From: Primulina eburnea
Taxonomy: Eukaryota; Streptophyta; Magnoliopsida; Lamiales; Gesneriaceae
Assembly: GCF_022965805.1 (NCBI RefSeq)
Contig: NC_133110.1
Location: forward strand, 35,464,317-35,528,316
DNA length: 64,000 nt
Reading direction: 5' to 3'
Position 1 is the first letter of the stretch. Each line of letters starts with the position of its first letter. The position numbers and the translations under genes were made by a program. Positions 48,180 to 60,089 of this stretch are shown here, in pieces. Below the pieces are notes generated by a model. The model made no database searches and was not told the DNA's origin. It saw only the letters and a list, made by a program, of their open reading frames with translations.

Positions 48180-48930
48180 ATCGGGATATTGATTAGAAGG
48201 GGGTTGAATTAATAATCTCACAAAATTCTCAAATTAATTTAGTTGAGTTAGCATCATCGAATTGTAATTCTTTTCGGTTGACCTTTAGTAAACCGAGTTG
48301 GATACTGCGAGAAAATAGATTCACTGAATCGGTTTGAACAATTTACATGGATAGGATAAATACCGGTTAGGCTAACAAAAGTAAAAGTAAATGTAACTTC
48401 ACAAACAATTGTTTATGGCTGTTTGAAAATCTGAACAAGTCCTATATCACACCTTTTTTTATTTACGAAGGATTTCACTAGAAGATTTTGATAGTTACAA
48501 AAACCAGTGCCTGAGTAGATGAAGATGGGCCAGCCTTATCGATCATCAAAATTGGCTTAGCCTGACTGAATGGCCCAGCCATTGCTTAGTCTTGGATGTC
48601 CTGGGTTGTTGGGAAGTGGTGGGGGACTGACTAACTGCCTCAGAGTCACTGGATTGTAGCACCAATTCTCTTTTTGTCTTAGGTGCTGGAGCTTTATTGC
48701 TCTTGATCTTGCCTTTTGTTGACTTTTTGACAGTAGCTAATTCTTTCCTGTCTCTTTCTTATTTATCAACAATGCTGCAGGAGAGATTTCCATGGCCTGT
48801 CCTTGAGGCCTCAACGCAATCACATTTTGCGCGTTAAAGAGTCTTGAACTTGTGCAAGGTGACTGCATCATTAAGTGAGAAACCTGCATCCTCGAACATG
48901 AGACTGCTTATCAGAGATAAGCATTGCCTT
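48180..48930 (-). pseudogene. Remnant of a second copia extra ORF and LTR end
   Basis: On the minus strand 48900 to about 48780 reads, with a frameshift, as a protein segment resembling the 941-residue copia ORF (EDAGFSL there, KDAGFAS here; NVIALRPQ against NVLALRPK). It is followed by a lysine- and serine-rich part with a SSDSE patch. Further on, near 48190-48215, the minus strand shows a C-rich stretch (ATTCAACCCCCCTTC) like the end of the copia LTRs of this window. The order, extra ORF then LTR, fits a decayed, truncated copia element in the minus direction. Several frameshifts are present. Confidence 0.5.
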
Positions 48931-49256
48931 CAGCGTTTGGAACAAAACGACTGAGCAATTGATTTTTATCTCAGTAGCTTTATAATAAATAAACTAGAAT
49001 ACGAGGAGTGAAACCTCGGATTGTTATAATTTGTTTAATTCTACAAATTTGTCATATTTTGTTAAATTTAAATGGTTTTCGTTATATTTTATTAAAAAAA
49101 AAACCCTGGATAGATGGAGAGCATATTAGAAATGAGTGATGCTTTTTCTTGTAATTCAATATATTTTTATGGTATTTGGTCATGCCTGATGAAGATGGAG
49201 GAAGATCACATGTTTTTTTTTAAAATAAATTCTGAAGTATATTTGAATATATTCAA

Positions 49257-49395
49257 GGGGAAGTTGTCAAAAAATCCCCATTCTCATTCTCAACCTTCTC
49301 TTTACTCCCTACCCCACTAAAACTTTGTTTCAACTCCCCATTTCTCTCAAATTTCCAAATTTGCCCTTATATCTTCATTTTAAATAATTGATTTC
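49257..49395 (+). repeat. Left terminal inverted repeat of a possible Mutator-like element
   Basis: Starts GGGGAAGTTGTCAA and continues with pyrimidine-rich phrases (TTTACTCCCTACCCC, TTGCCCTTAT). Their diverged inverted counterparts lie at 59950-60089. The nine bases before it, TATATTCAA at 49248-49256, match TATATTGAA at 60090-60098 except for one base. Confidence 0.5.
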
Positions 49396-49654
49396 TTTTC
49401 TAAATAATGGCCCATCATGCTTCCGTAAAATAAATTAAATCTTATACCTTTTTGACCGAAGTACCACCGGGTTATATCCACCGTATTTTACGAACTGCTC
49501 CTCATAGTCCAACCACACGATCGCAACCGATGGTTACTAAGCAGATTCCTTCAGCAACACTTAGCACAGCTCTAATTCGTTTCCTACCTTAGAGCGTATA
49601 GTAAAAGATAAAATTTTAAAATAATATATGAGAGGGGCTAAGAGCAAAAGATCT

Positions 49655-49663
49655 TCTTTATTC
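49655..49663 (-). terminator. Polyadenylation signal of the pararetrovirus
   Basis: AATAAAGAA on the minus strand lies about 150-180 bp after the likely transcription start. This short distance is usual for pararetroviral RNAs, which pass the signal twice. Confidence 0.5.
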
Positions 49664-49837
49664 AAACTCAAACATTTATTTATTACATAGTAACCTCCTG
49701 TAGAGGAGGAGAAACTTGTTTAGCTACTCACAGTAGCTGAACTCACTACACACATAAACTTGAAAAAGAAAATATTACAAATGGTTTTGAAGAAAAGTGA
49801 AGAGGTTGATCGATGCCTTCATCTTCCTTCTGCTTCC

Positions 49838-49846
49838 TTATTTATA
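49838..49846 (-). promoter_or_regulatory. TATA box of the pararetroviral promoter
   Basis: The minus strand reads CTTCTATAAATAAGGAAGC, the same style as promoters of caulimovirid pregenomic RNA. Transcription would start near 49815. The leader would run to the left edge of the insertion, so the RNA could not continue into the viral genes as it would on a circular genome. Confidence 0.55.
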
Positions 49847-50412
49847 GAAGGCTCCTTCGGATTTGAAATTCGGAATTCAAATCTTCATAAGCCTTTACAG
49901 CTTGCTTGGGGACCATGTAGTGGTAGAGTGGTCCCTTCATGACCTGTCTATTTCTAGATTATTAATCTAGAAATTAACTTCTCATCTTCTTTTATCTTCC
50001 TGAGATACCATTGTCGATGAGTATACAAGATGTCTGCGGTAATTTCGTCTCCTTTTTCTTGGAAACGGTTTACTAGTCATTTCAGAGCATCCGCCTCTTT
50101 TCTCTTGTAATTGATTCTTCTTTTCAAAACTTTCAGATATACATGTTGCATTTTTAAGTTTTGATTCTGGTGTGTTTAACTGGTTCCCATTTAGTCTTTA
50201 TTTATAGATTTATTTGGGTCCAGTTTCTTGTCCGTTTATTAGATTTCCATTATCTTTAAAGATAAGGAATCCAATGTCCTTTGTTATATTCCACCTATTA
50301 TTGGTGGTCCTTGTTCCTTTTCCACCGATTATTGGTGGTCCTTCAATTCCACTCACATGATTTTTTCACATGGTGGTCCTTCTTTTCTTGGTGGGATTCT
50401 CACATGTTCCTT

Positions 50413-51489
50413 TTAGCTTTGTCGAGGAATCTTTGGCTTTCGGTTTCCTCGAGGAAAACGTGAATGTGGTCCATCCCCACTTGTACTTGTATCGGTAAAG
50501 TGTTTCCGATCAGATCTCGGCTTGAATCCTTTACCGAATTCAGGTTCCTTCTGGTTCTGGCATTCAAGGCAGATGTTTTCTGACCATCTTCCTATGTGTG
50601 CCATATTACAGAATTTTCGGCGAGTTTCTTTACTAGCCGGCAACTTGCTGTTCCACAAAAGATTTCTCTTTTTCTCGAATAAATCTTCTGCAAAACTTGT
50701 GGTTTTCCCTGTCATGGTATTTAACAGGAATAATCCGTTCACTGAATGATTGTAAAATTTGAACGGAAACTTGACTTTGTCCATCTCAGTGAGACAGACC
50801 CATAAACCCCAAGCTCTTCTGGTAGACATGTCGTCTTCAGAAATTGAAGCAACCAGGGGTGTTTCTTCTGTTGGAGGATCTTTGATAAATTTTTGGATAT
50901 TTGTATCCGGCCTCCTTAGCTTGATGAAATGAAAGGCTTCATGAGAACCCTTTCCTGCTGGTTCTGGTGCTGCACTGAAAAAGTATAGCTCCAAAACATC
51001 TCCTCTGGACAAATAATCATTATTCGCCCAAGTTTCGTGAACAGCTTCCTGGATCCACTGAGGTAAACCTGAGATTTCCGAAAAGCTGGGTGATGTAGTA
51101 TAAACTGAGGCAAGAGCCCCGAATTCATACCATGCTTTAACCTCCTTCGGATATGAATTTGGTTTCATCCATACCCTTGGATATTTTCCTGAAACATCAA
51201 CCCTGTTTGTAGCTGGGTTAATGCCAATACGTGTTTTCACTTTCTCCCAATTCTGCTGATAAACCTGAAATGGAGAAATTACACTTTCATTAATATCAAC
51301 CTTAGTTTTGCCTTTGTCAATACGAGGCCTAAGGTTGATCTCTCCCTCTTCAATCCCCGAGGTGAAGGGTTGACTTGAAGACTCAAGATAAGGATCAGGA
51401 GTCTCAATTTTTGTTTCAGTCGACTCATCTGGTGATGATCCCGACTTAACACTTGTGCAAGGGGTATTTGAATCCCCCGCTACAGGTAT
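50413..51489 (-). pseudogene. Transactivator/inclusion-body-like ORF of the pararetrovirus, main part
   Basis: The minus-strand frame is open from the solo-LTR junction at 51489 to a stop at 50413, about 358 codons. The 275 codons after a GTG at 51240 hold the recognisable part: a WYEFGALASVYTT region, an ISGLPQWIQEAV region, and a CX2C-containing C-terminus. In caulimovirids the protein after pol promotes re-initiation of translation on the polycistronic RNA and forms inclusion bodies. Assignment rests on gene order and on a loose resemblance of the core. The N-terminal part lies beyond the LTR at 54449-54690; there an ATG at 54688-54690 is followed at once by TAG, and a TGA lies at 54562-54564. 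Confidence 0.6.
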
Positions 51490-54448
51490 TGTAACGTCCC
51501 GATCATTTGAAGGTTCACGTAAACCACATGATGCAGGTTTATTTCATAAATTATGAGTTTAATTATTTTTATGCATTTTATGCTTAATTATTGCATAATA
51601 GAATTTAATTCATGGAATTTTAAAGGCTCATGCATTAAAGATTTTTAAGTTGCATTTCGCGCTCGAACGAGGATCGGAGACCGGATAAGTTTCAGGAAAA
51701 TTATTTTAATAACATGATTCATTTTTATTAATTAATATAAGATGTTTTAAAGGTATTTTTACCCGTATGATTTTAATTTTTAACGGTACGTAAATTTTAT
51801 CGAATCGGGGGACGTTTTGAGGGTTCGGCTAATATTTTCAAAATCTTTCCATCAAGAAATATTTTTCGGGAGTATGTTCGGATTTAATGAGCCTAATTTT
51901 ATATTTATTGGACTTAAAACTTTTTTAATTCCTTTTAATTTAAATTTAAGGACTCATTAAACTAATAGATAACTATTAAAATATTACATATTGACCCTAC
52001 AACCATTATAACTCTTTCCAACAGCCGACATACATATTCAAAAGTCTCTTACCATCAGTTTCAGAATTAAAACCAGCTGGTGGCATTAGTTTTTCAATCA
52101 TACGTGCAAAGGAAGGAAGAAAAAAATTGTCTCTCGGGTTCCCTCGCTTCGTTCTTGATCTTCAATCATCAAAGGCAAGCATGTACTTTTATTTCTGCAT
52201 CATACATGCTAGTTATTTTCGGATTTGGGTGTTTGTTTGCATAGAAGTTTCGATCCATCCATGCACAGGGAAGATTTTCGGTTTTTGTTCATATACATGC
52301 ATTCTTTATTGTGACTCACGGTTTTTGCTCCTGTTTGTGCAATGGGACTGTCATGTGGTGCGTTGAGATCTGTGAGTACCAGTACCGAGAAGAAGAGAAA
52401 TGATAGGCTGGAAATGAGATCACACGGCGTTGAGGAAGAGTAAAGAGTGGTTCACGTTTTTGAGGTTTTGGGGTTCGTAGAGGGTAGATCGATGGAGTGG
52501 TGGAGGACCAGCGTTGCAGGAGCCATACCAAGCCATGGACCAGGCCCTGAGGGGTCTGAACCACGGCCTGGAAAGGCTCGGCCAGTGCTGGGATGAGCAC
52601 GGGTAGGAGAGTTAGCCGCGGTAGGAGTCTTTTGATGAGTCTCGGTTCTTAGCAGCCAGCGGTGTGCTTGGGGCTTGTGGTGTGGTTGTGGTAGGTCCAT
52701 TAGGGTCTGATCTTGGTCGCTAGTAGATTGGTTCGTGGCTGGCGTGAGCTGGTGCGAGCCTAGGAGCGCTAGGATGCGAGTAATGTCATTTCGGGTTTGG
52801 GAAAAGGAAGTTGCATTTTTTCAGCAACTTTCCAGCAAATGTAGGGGACTGGTTTTATGGGTTTAGGGGCCTGAATTGTTGGGTTTTAGGACTTTTAAGA
52901 GTTTATGAGGTGTGGTAAAAAGTTGGGAATTATTTGGTTAAGTTTCGAGTCGATTCGGGTTAAAACCGGGACCTCGATCCAAGATTTAAAACGAATTGGA
53001 TAATTTGTAAAATGGGCTCAAGTTTACGTCTAGGAATGCTTTTAAATATGTTTTGGGACATTTTTAAGGAGTTTGGTAAGTTTCGGATCAAAATAATGAG
53101 TTTTGGAATTATCCGGGATTTAATTACCGCACGAAACGTAATTTAAAAGATAAATTGAAACACCTAGATTTAGGCTTAATAAAATTATGGGAAATTATAT
53201 TTAAGCTGAAATAATTATTAGAAGACTAAGTTTTTAATTTAGGAATTTTATGCTAAGGTTTTGTTTAATTCGTGATTAAAAAGCATTAATAGGTTATATT
53301 TAAAGATTAATTTAAAAGTCATAGATTTAAGCCAAATAAAAATATGGGAAAGTTCTTGTAAGCTTAAATAATTATTTGAGATGTGTTAGAGTCAATGGAA
53401 TTAAGAAAATGTCAAAGAAGTGAAATTTTACGTCTAGGGGTGAAACGATAATTTTTGGGTTTCCAGGGGCAAAATGGACATTTTGTACCCGAGGTGATAT
53501 TTTGGTCATGGCAGCACCCTGAACACATTTTATCATGATTTAAATGTTTATGCATCACGTTTATGATTTTTACACAATTATGATAAATACGGTGCATGCT
53601 TGATTTAAAGGAAAAAGTTACGTATATGCATATTTTTAGTAAGTGATGATTATGATGCTATTTTTGAAGGATGCGATTTGGTTGTGACTGACGATGTATA
53701 TGTATACGATGATATGAGATATGATGAGCTGAGGCCAAGGCTCAGTGGACAGGTAATGCTGTCGCTGATGTCCCCGCCGCCGGGTACCGCGGTTTTTATA
53801 GATGGATCCATCGATAGAGCTGATACGATAGAGCTGATACGAAAGTCACAACTAATGAACTGAATTCAATTAAAAAGAACACGTATACATATATGATGAC
53901 ATGAGATGATATGTTTTGACACGATATGATTTTACACGACATGTATACGTATATGATGACATGAGATGACATGTTTTGAGACGATATGATTTTACACGAC
54001 ACGTATACGTATATGATGACATGAGATGACATGCTATGACTATTACCATGTTTTTAAAGGACACGTTTACATATATGATTTTTACTGCAGACACAAATGC
54101 TTTTAAGTTCATGAAAGATATATTGAGTATGATATTTTTCACTGCTGTGTGCTATGTATATGTACTTGTTATTAACGGTGCAGGTGTGTTGAGTCTTTAG
54201 ACTCACTAGGCGTGTGTGATGCAGGTGAGCTTAATGATGAGGAGACTGGAGGTGCCGAACTCTGAGTAGGCAGACCTGGTGCGGTGACATGACCCGAGGA
54301 CCACATGTTTTCCGCATTACGATTTATGAAATTGAGAGGAGATAATATTTTCATACGTCGATTATTTTAAGATTTATACTCGTTTATGTTTACGTATGAT
54401 TTTTAAAAAAAATATTCCACATTTTTTAAAAACGAGTGAGACGTTTCA
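51490..54448 (-). mobile_element. Long solo LTR inside the pararetrovirus
   Basis: This 2959-bp block starts TGTAACGTCCCG and ends GAGACGTTTCA. GGTAT occurs at 51485-51489 and 54449-54453. It has no coding content and contains three tandem copies of a 59-bp unit around 53879-54040. By analogy with the other LTRs here, whose sense ends read GGGCGTTACA, it probably reads on the minus strand. The length suits chromovirus or Tekay-type LTRs. It interrupts the transactivator-like ORF, so it is younger than the viral integration. Confidence 0.88.
53879..54040. repeat. Three tandem copies of a 59-bp unit within the solo LTR
   Basis: Each unit contains CGTATACRTATATGATGACATGAGATGA followed by a TTTTGAnACGATATGATTTTACACGACA-like stretch. 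The third copy is partial. Confidence 0.8.
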
Positions 54449-54709
54449 GGTATAGAGTCCTGTACTCGAAAACTCTCCATTTGGGAAACCAATGGTTTCT
54501 CAATGCCTTGGAGGATAGGCCTTTGCATTACAGACCATAACTGAGTATATGCCTGTAAACATCATGTAATTCGATCAGAGACAATTCTCTTATCAGCTTG
54601 TTGTAGCCTTCCCGCAACTTCTGCGTTAACAGCTAACTTGTTGAACTCGGTTTGAAGCATTTCAAGGTGTTCCCTCAAATGCCTCTACATCTTGATAATA
54701 GCATATATG

Positions 54710-57130
54710 TCAATGCTGTCCATCTCTTTTTAAAAAATCTGCAAGAATATTTTCATGAGATTTAATTATCACAATATCAAAAATATAATTCTGACATAGT
54801 GCTTGCCATCTTAATAATCTAGCCTTCTCAGGTTTAGACTCAATTCTATTCCTTAAAAAAGCTTTTACTTGTGTATTATCAACTTTCAAAGTGAATTTCT
54901 TTGCAAGTAAAAATAATGGCCATTTTTCAAAAGCCCTTTTTACTGCATAAAATTCTTTCTCGTTGATATGCCATCTGATGGCTTCTGCATCTGAGAATAA
55001 CCCACTGCAATATCTACATGGTTGTTCTCCATCTAGTGTGAGCTTAGTAAGGACTGCTGCCCACCAATGATCACTGGCATCAGTATATAATACCAGATCA
55101 TCTTCATCTTGAGGAATAGCCATTTTTGGAAGATTTTTGCAAACCTCCTTTAAATGGATGTCCTTTGGTATGTTCGTCTGTCCATATAAATCTAGTATCT
55201 TTTTTCAACAATGGACTGACCACCTTTCTGTGTTTTGCTAGGTTTTTTATAAACATCCCATCAAAATTAACAACTCCTAAAAAACTTTAAAGTTGCTTCT
55301 TGTCTTTGAGATTCTCTGGAAAATTTTGCACCTTTTCCACTATGTGTTCTTGCAGAATTATTCCTGACTCATCGATTTCAATTCCGAGGAATTCAATCTT
55401 CCTTGTGGCAATAACTGCTTTCTTTTCAGATAAAACCAGTCCTTCTTTCTTGCAAACATTAGAGAAAATCTCCAAATGTTTAACATGTTCATTCATATCT
55501 TTAGATGCTATTAAAACATCATCAATATAAACAAACATAAACTTAAAATAATCTTTAAAAATATTATCCATTTTTCTTTGAAATATCTGGGGTGAATTAG
55601 CCAATCCCATTGGTAATACTTCCCAAATATAATGTCCTTGAGGTGTGGAGAAAGCTGTGAATTTCTTGCTTTCTTCCTGCATCCGAATCTGATAAAATCC
55701 AGACTTGCAATCAAATTTAGAGAATATCTTGGCATTGCGAATGCAACTAATCAAGTGTTCTCTACTAGGTATAAAATACCCATCAAACTCCAGAATTTTA
55801 TTAATTTCTTGATAATTAATAACCAATCTGGGTTTTCCTCTTTTTATTTCACCATGATTTCTTACCAGGAAACCTGGACTGCTATATGGTGACATACCTG
55901 ATTTGATCAAACCAAGGTCCAAATGTTCCTTGATTATAATCTGCATATCCCTCTGATCAATAATGTTCATTGGGATGGGTTTACAACGGACAAATTCATA
56001 CTCTTTGCCTTCCTTGATCTTAAGGCAAGCCTTGAGTTGATTTCTGTCCCACCATGCCAAGGGATCTTCGTTATAATTTTCTTTGATCCTCTTCTTGACA
56101 TCCTCTAGTGATACCTTGGATTCAAACTCTACTTCATTCATCTGTAGAGTTATCTTAAGGAATTCTATATCTTCTGGTTGAAGTTCCTTATCTGCTCTTA
56201 ACTGGAGCATTGTTTCTCCAAACCGTCTAGAATCCTTCATTTTTGAGTTCAGAAGTTTTCGTGAATCACCACGCTTGCTGCGAAACTGGATTGGCAATTT
56301 TCTGTAAAATGCCTCTCTAAGTCTCTGGACTATGATTTTGTGATTACATGGTGTTGTAAACACTAATCTCCTAGTCTCATTTTCTTGTGTGTAAGATTTC
56401 AACATCTGTAGGAAATTATTTCCTAACAATATGTCAGCTCCTGTATCATGAAAATAAATTGGTGGTGTCTTTACCTTGTACCAAGGTGTTTGACCAGCAC
56501 CGCCAATCATGATTTCAGTCATATTAATTCCTTTACCTAGAATTAAGATTCTTCTGGAAAAATCTCCTCCAGAAATATTGGGTAATTCTTCCTCCAAATT
56601 ATTTGGAAAAACTCCTCGTTTTGCTGTACATATTCCAGCTCCTGAATCAATATAAGTAGCAAAATATTCTGCCTTGTATTGTTCATATAACATCCCTACT
56701 AGAATGTATATAGAGAATGGACTTGTGGTCATTGGATTTTCCACATTTTATCCTCTGCCATAAACTCCATTCCATACTCCAGACGTTTCCAGGGTTTATG
56801 TTCCTCGGGAAACTCTAGTCCAAGAATCAGTCGATCTGATTCTTTCCCTGGAATCCCTTGGATATGGACTTCCAATTCTCCGATATTAATCAGTCCTTGG
56901 TAAGTTCCTATCATCGGTTGTTCCAAATAGTATATTGAATTACAAGGAAATTGATTCCTTTGTTTTCTAATATCAAATACTATTTCTACTTCCTTCCAAC
57001 CTTCGGGGCATCTGAGTTTTCCTATTGTAGAAAAACTTTTCAGCTCCTGTTGGGTTTCTATGACAGGCTTTTTATCCCATCTGTAACTTGTAATTCTATC
57101 TCCTTGAAAAGATAGTCTTCTTGATTCCAA
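54710..57130 (-). pseudogene. Pararetroviral protease, reverse transcriptase and RNase H, broken
   Basis: The minus strand reads an aspartic protease motif (DSGAG) near 56645, an RT with the active-site box YIDDVL near 55525, and an RNase H starting YTDASDHWW at about 55085. There is no single open frame. The segment 57130-56729 and the main segment 56744-55287 are in different frames, TAA at 55287-55289 ends the RT, and the RNase H (55123-54710) is in yet another frame. The first segment begins at TTG with a TAA close upstream, so its real start is not visible. In an active virus this polyprotein would reverse-transcribe the pregenomic RNA in the cytoplasm. Confidence 0.88.
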
Positions 57131-57192
57131 TCTAAGACTTTAATTCCTCTGTAGAATCAGTTTGTCTTGGATCTGGATATCTGTTTCCTGTA

Positions 57193-57963
57193 TTAAAGGA
57201 AACTCGACTCTTTCTGGATAAATTGCCTTAGCAACTTTTCCAAATATCTCAGGGATTTCAATAAACTCATTTCTAATAAATAATTCAGATGATGTGTATT
57301 AGATAAAGCATATGAAATTTGATAGGTAATAGAATATGGCCTATTACCTTCTTTCATCAGCCTTTTTTCCTTGAAGTTCTGATGCAATGTCAAGGCTCGG
57401 CTGAAATCTCGATCTACCAGGTTGTAGGCTATCCTTGGATAGATTACTCCTACAATTTTTCCTGCACAAAGATTTCCTGAGATTGTTCCCAGTACTGAAT
57501 CTTGTAGATTCCCCATTCTTTTATCGCAAATAGCAATATCAATAGGTAAATCTATCCCTTCTTTGAAAGTAGCCTTTATCATAATATGGATTGCTCCAAT
57601 ATGAATCCAGGACATAGTCCTTGCTACTTCTATCTTGAGTTTTTGTAATTCTTCCTTAATTTCTTCGGAAGGAATTAACTGCATCTCCATTCTATTTCCT
57701 GTTAGTTCCATCGGGATTGCCATTTCCCTTCTAGAAACTTTATAGATTAGATGATGTTTTCTGTTTCTTAGGCCAAGATTTCCTAAGAATTTTTCAACCT
57801 GTCCTGCAGAGAAACCTTGATATCTCTGTAGACTCGGATTTTCTCTCATAATTCTTTGAACCATGTTATGAGATATTGTTGTCTGGCTGAAAAACCCAGA
57901 CAGATCTTCATGTGTTTCGTGTCGAAACACCTCGTCTTCAGTCAGATTCCGATTCTGTTTCAT
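57193..57963 (-). pseudogene. Pararetroviral movement protein, frameshifted near its end
   Basis: The ORF starts at ATG 57963, overlapping the end of the coat protein ORF by 26 nt in another frame. The middle of the protein has the 30K-superfamily pattern, with a hydrophobic SWIHIGAIHIMIKATF stretch and the conserved aspartate in AICDKRMGN followed by LGTISGNL. Such proteins form tubules through plasmodesmata for cell-to-cell movement. Near 57300 the protein-like sequence switches frame, so the last part of this ORF is out of register and stops at 57193. Confidence 0.75.
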
Positions 57964-59332
57964 CAGATTCTTCCTGACTTAAGACTTCTTCTTCATATAT
58001 ACTTTCATCTGAGGCTATGTCCTCGAATCGGTATACTTGAATAAGATCTTGGTAGTAAACTGCTTCTTCAATATCCGGAGTAGGATCGAAACGTTTAATA
58101 CCTCTTTTTTCATTTTCTGGACAGTTGGTCGAGATATGACCTCTTGCTCCACATGTCCAGCAATTACAATCCTTGAAACTTTCATTAGCCCGAGTATGAG
58201 CTCTTCTGAAAGTTTTCTTTGTAGGTGTTCTTCCTGTGCTTCGAGATGAACTCGATGCTTGGGATGATATCCTACTTCTTGATGGTCCACTTCTTTGTCC
58301 AGATTTATAAGATCTGGCTTTCTGTCCAGATTTATGAGTCCTAAAACTTTTCCTTTTATGCTTCTGTGGTTTACTCCCAATAATTGTTGGAAGATCATTT
58401 TCCTTACAACACAAAGGAGTTCTTTTGTTAATACCCCTTAAGCGTTTGTAATTCTTTTGTAATGCTGCCATATAGCACCATTCTGCCAACTTTCCTTTGA
58501 GGAAAGAGGCTCTTCGTGTCAACGTATCTGGATTTCCAGGTACGTATTCCCTAATGAGCATTTCTCTCCAAGGGCTTGGCATTTTTGCGAAGAAAAGCTG
58601 CATAGCTATATCTTCTTCGACTCCTGAACTCCATCTATATTTAGTGAATAACATAATGTATTCATCTACCAAACATATGTCATGTAATTCAAGACTGTAC
58701 AGAGCTTGAGTGTATTTCTTCTTCTTCTATGTATCTTGACTATTGAAATAGTCTACCCCTATAAAATGTGCTTTAAATAGGGTAGCCATTTTTCCAGCGA
58801 TCTCACTAAGAGATTCACCAGCTAGAACTGACTCCTTCATGTCTAATGAAGTCATTTCCCAAGCAATTTTCACTGATCCCATAAGACTCATTTCCAAAAG
58901 TTTAATGAATCCTTCTTTGTTGAGATCGAGTGTCCCTGCTGCAATTCTCATAGCAGATGTCCAATAATCTATGAGATCTTCTCAATTTTTGAAGTCTAAT
59001 ACATCAAGGTTAAGCATAACCCCGTAAGGATGTATAGGATCCAAAGCAGTTTTCTCATAGGGTGTTTGGTGCAAAGGAATTTGATTTCTCCTTGCCCTTG
59101 TCCTTGCTGGGTGTGATCCTCCCCCAGTATGGAAATCAGTTTGAGATTCTCTCATGTTTACATTCTGAGATCCCATACTTTCTCTGGGTGGTTCTTGAGA
59201 AGATGACCAGGTTATAGCAGGTGGTGTTTCACCTACTGTTGTGTTCATCCTCAGATCTACTACTTTAAGATTTGCGAAAGATTCCGCAAGCTCTTGTAGA
59301 TCCTCAAAACCAATCCTTTCTAAAGTTGTCAT
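57938..59332 (-). pseudogene. Pararetroviral coat protein with CCHC finger, two in-frame stops
   Basis: One reading frame runs from ATG 59332 to the stop at 57938 (about 464 codons), interrupted by TGA at 58982-58984 and TAG at 58727-58729. The last third is basic and serine-rich, then has the zinc knuckle CWTCGARGHISTNC and ends in an acidic tail, as caulimovirid coat proteins do. Its ATG overlaps the stop of the preceding ORF as TGATG, an arrangement suited to re-initiation on a polycistronic RNA. The breaks leave no full-length product. Confidence 0.82.
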
Positions 59333-59703
59333 CAGATGAATTTCTTTTCTGAGACAAACTTGATTAGATTGATCATCTTTTCTTCTTCAGTCAAAGGTTT
59401 TGACACCACTCTGGCTTTTCCTTGTTGATGTAACAAGGGTTCAGTACCAAAAAATGGTGGTAACCAACCTCCTGAAGTTCGTCTACTAGAACTGGGTTGT
59501 TGTTCCAGTTTCTGAATTCTTGTTTGAATATCCTTTAGGGTCACAAGAATTTCTTCTTGTTTTTCTAGGATTTTCTCAACTCGTTGAGGTACATAATATA
59601 ACAAAGTGCCATAACTTTGTACCGTTTTCTGAATCTCTCTAAGATCTGTTGAGAGCTTAGAGGAATCGGGTATTATTTCCAGAAACTTATTGTTCTGAAT
59701 CAT
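59332..59703 (-). CDS. Small coiled-coil ORF of the pararetrovirus
   Basis: This 123-residue ORF begins at ATG 59703, 222 bp after the primer site, and ends in a TGATG overlap with the coat protein ORF. Residues about 15-70 are heptad-like (LREIQKTVQ ... VEKILEKQEEILVTLKDIQ), and a Gly/Pro/Ser-rich linker follows. Small coiled-coil proteins in caulimovirids are often virion-associated, so this is a plausible but unproven role. It is the only viral ORF here without an internal break. Confidence 0.6.
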   Translation of the reverse strand: MIQNNKFLEIIPDSSKLSTDLREIQKTVQSYGTLLYYVPQRVEKILEKQEEILVTLKDIQTRIQKLEQQPSSSRRTSGGWLPPFFGTEPLLHQQGKARVVSKPLTEEEKMINLIKFVSEKKFI

Positions 59704-59924
59704 AAATTTACCTGATATTTTACCTGAGGGGTTGTATGCTTCCCTGCCGGCTTCTGAGATCTAACAATAGTTAGATTCACTTGTTTATATTCCAAAATAT
59801 TGGAATATTCTTTGTAAATTATTTTTCTCGAACCAAAGTTCGGATTCATAATTTTTTTCGAAATTCTCCTTCTCATACAATTAGTTACTAGTAATAATAA
59901 ATTTTGTGTTTGAAATAACCATTC

Positions 59925-59936
59925 GCTCTGATACCA
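59925..59936 (-). other. tRNA-iMet primer site of the pararetrovirus
   Basis: TGGTATCAGAGC on the minus strand is the site at which minus-strand DNA synthesis begins and, by convention, base 1 of a caulimovirid genome. It marks the 5' edge of the integrated copy. Confidence 0.85.
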
Positions 59937-59949
59937 TTTGGAAAGCGTG

Positions 59950-60089
59950 AATGATCAATTAAAATCAAAATAGAAATAAGGGTATTTTTGTTCATTTTAA
60001 AGTATTAGGGAGTTAAAAGAGAGTTTTGGAGGTGTAGGGAGTTAAGGGCAAGTTGAGTTTGGGTTTAGGGATTTATAAGCAATTTACCC
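59950..60089 (-). repeat. Right terminal inverted repeat of a possible Mutator-like element
   Basis: Read on the minus strand it begins GGGTAAATTGCTTATAAATCCC and keeps step with the left repeat through CTTAACTCCCTACACC and ATACCCTTAT. The two ends are perhaps two thirds identical by eye. Confidence 0.5.

Larger units (their letters stand above)
49400..59945 (-). mobile_element. Endogenous caulimovirid (pararetrovirus), genome length, inactivated
   Basis: On the minus strand the order is: tRNA-iMet primer site (59925-59936), small coiled-coil ORF, coat protein with CCHC finger, movement protein, protease-RT-RNase H, transactivator-like ORF, then an intergenic region with TATA box and polyadenylation signal. 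Without the 2.96-kb solo LTR inside it the viral part is about 7.5 kb, near a full caulimovirid genome. Coat and movement proteins in separate ORFs before pol, and a transactivator after it, resemble cavemoviruses and solendoviruses. Every long gene carries stops or frameshifts, and one is split by the LTR. The exact borders are uncertain by some tens of bases. Confidence 0.85.

Noticed and set aside
49760..50463. Plus-strand frames of 60 residues
   Set aside because: They are antisense to the pararetroviral intergenic region and transactivator-like ORF and have no support.
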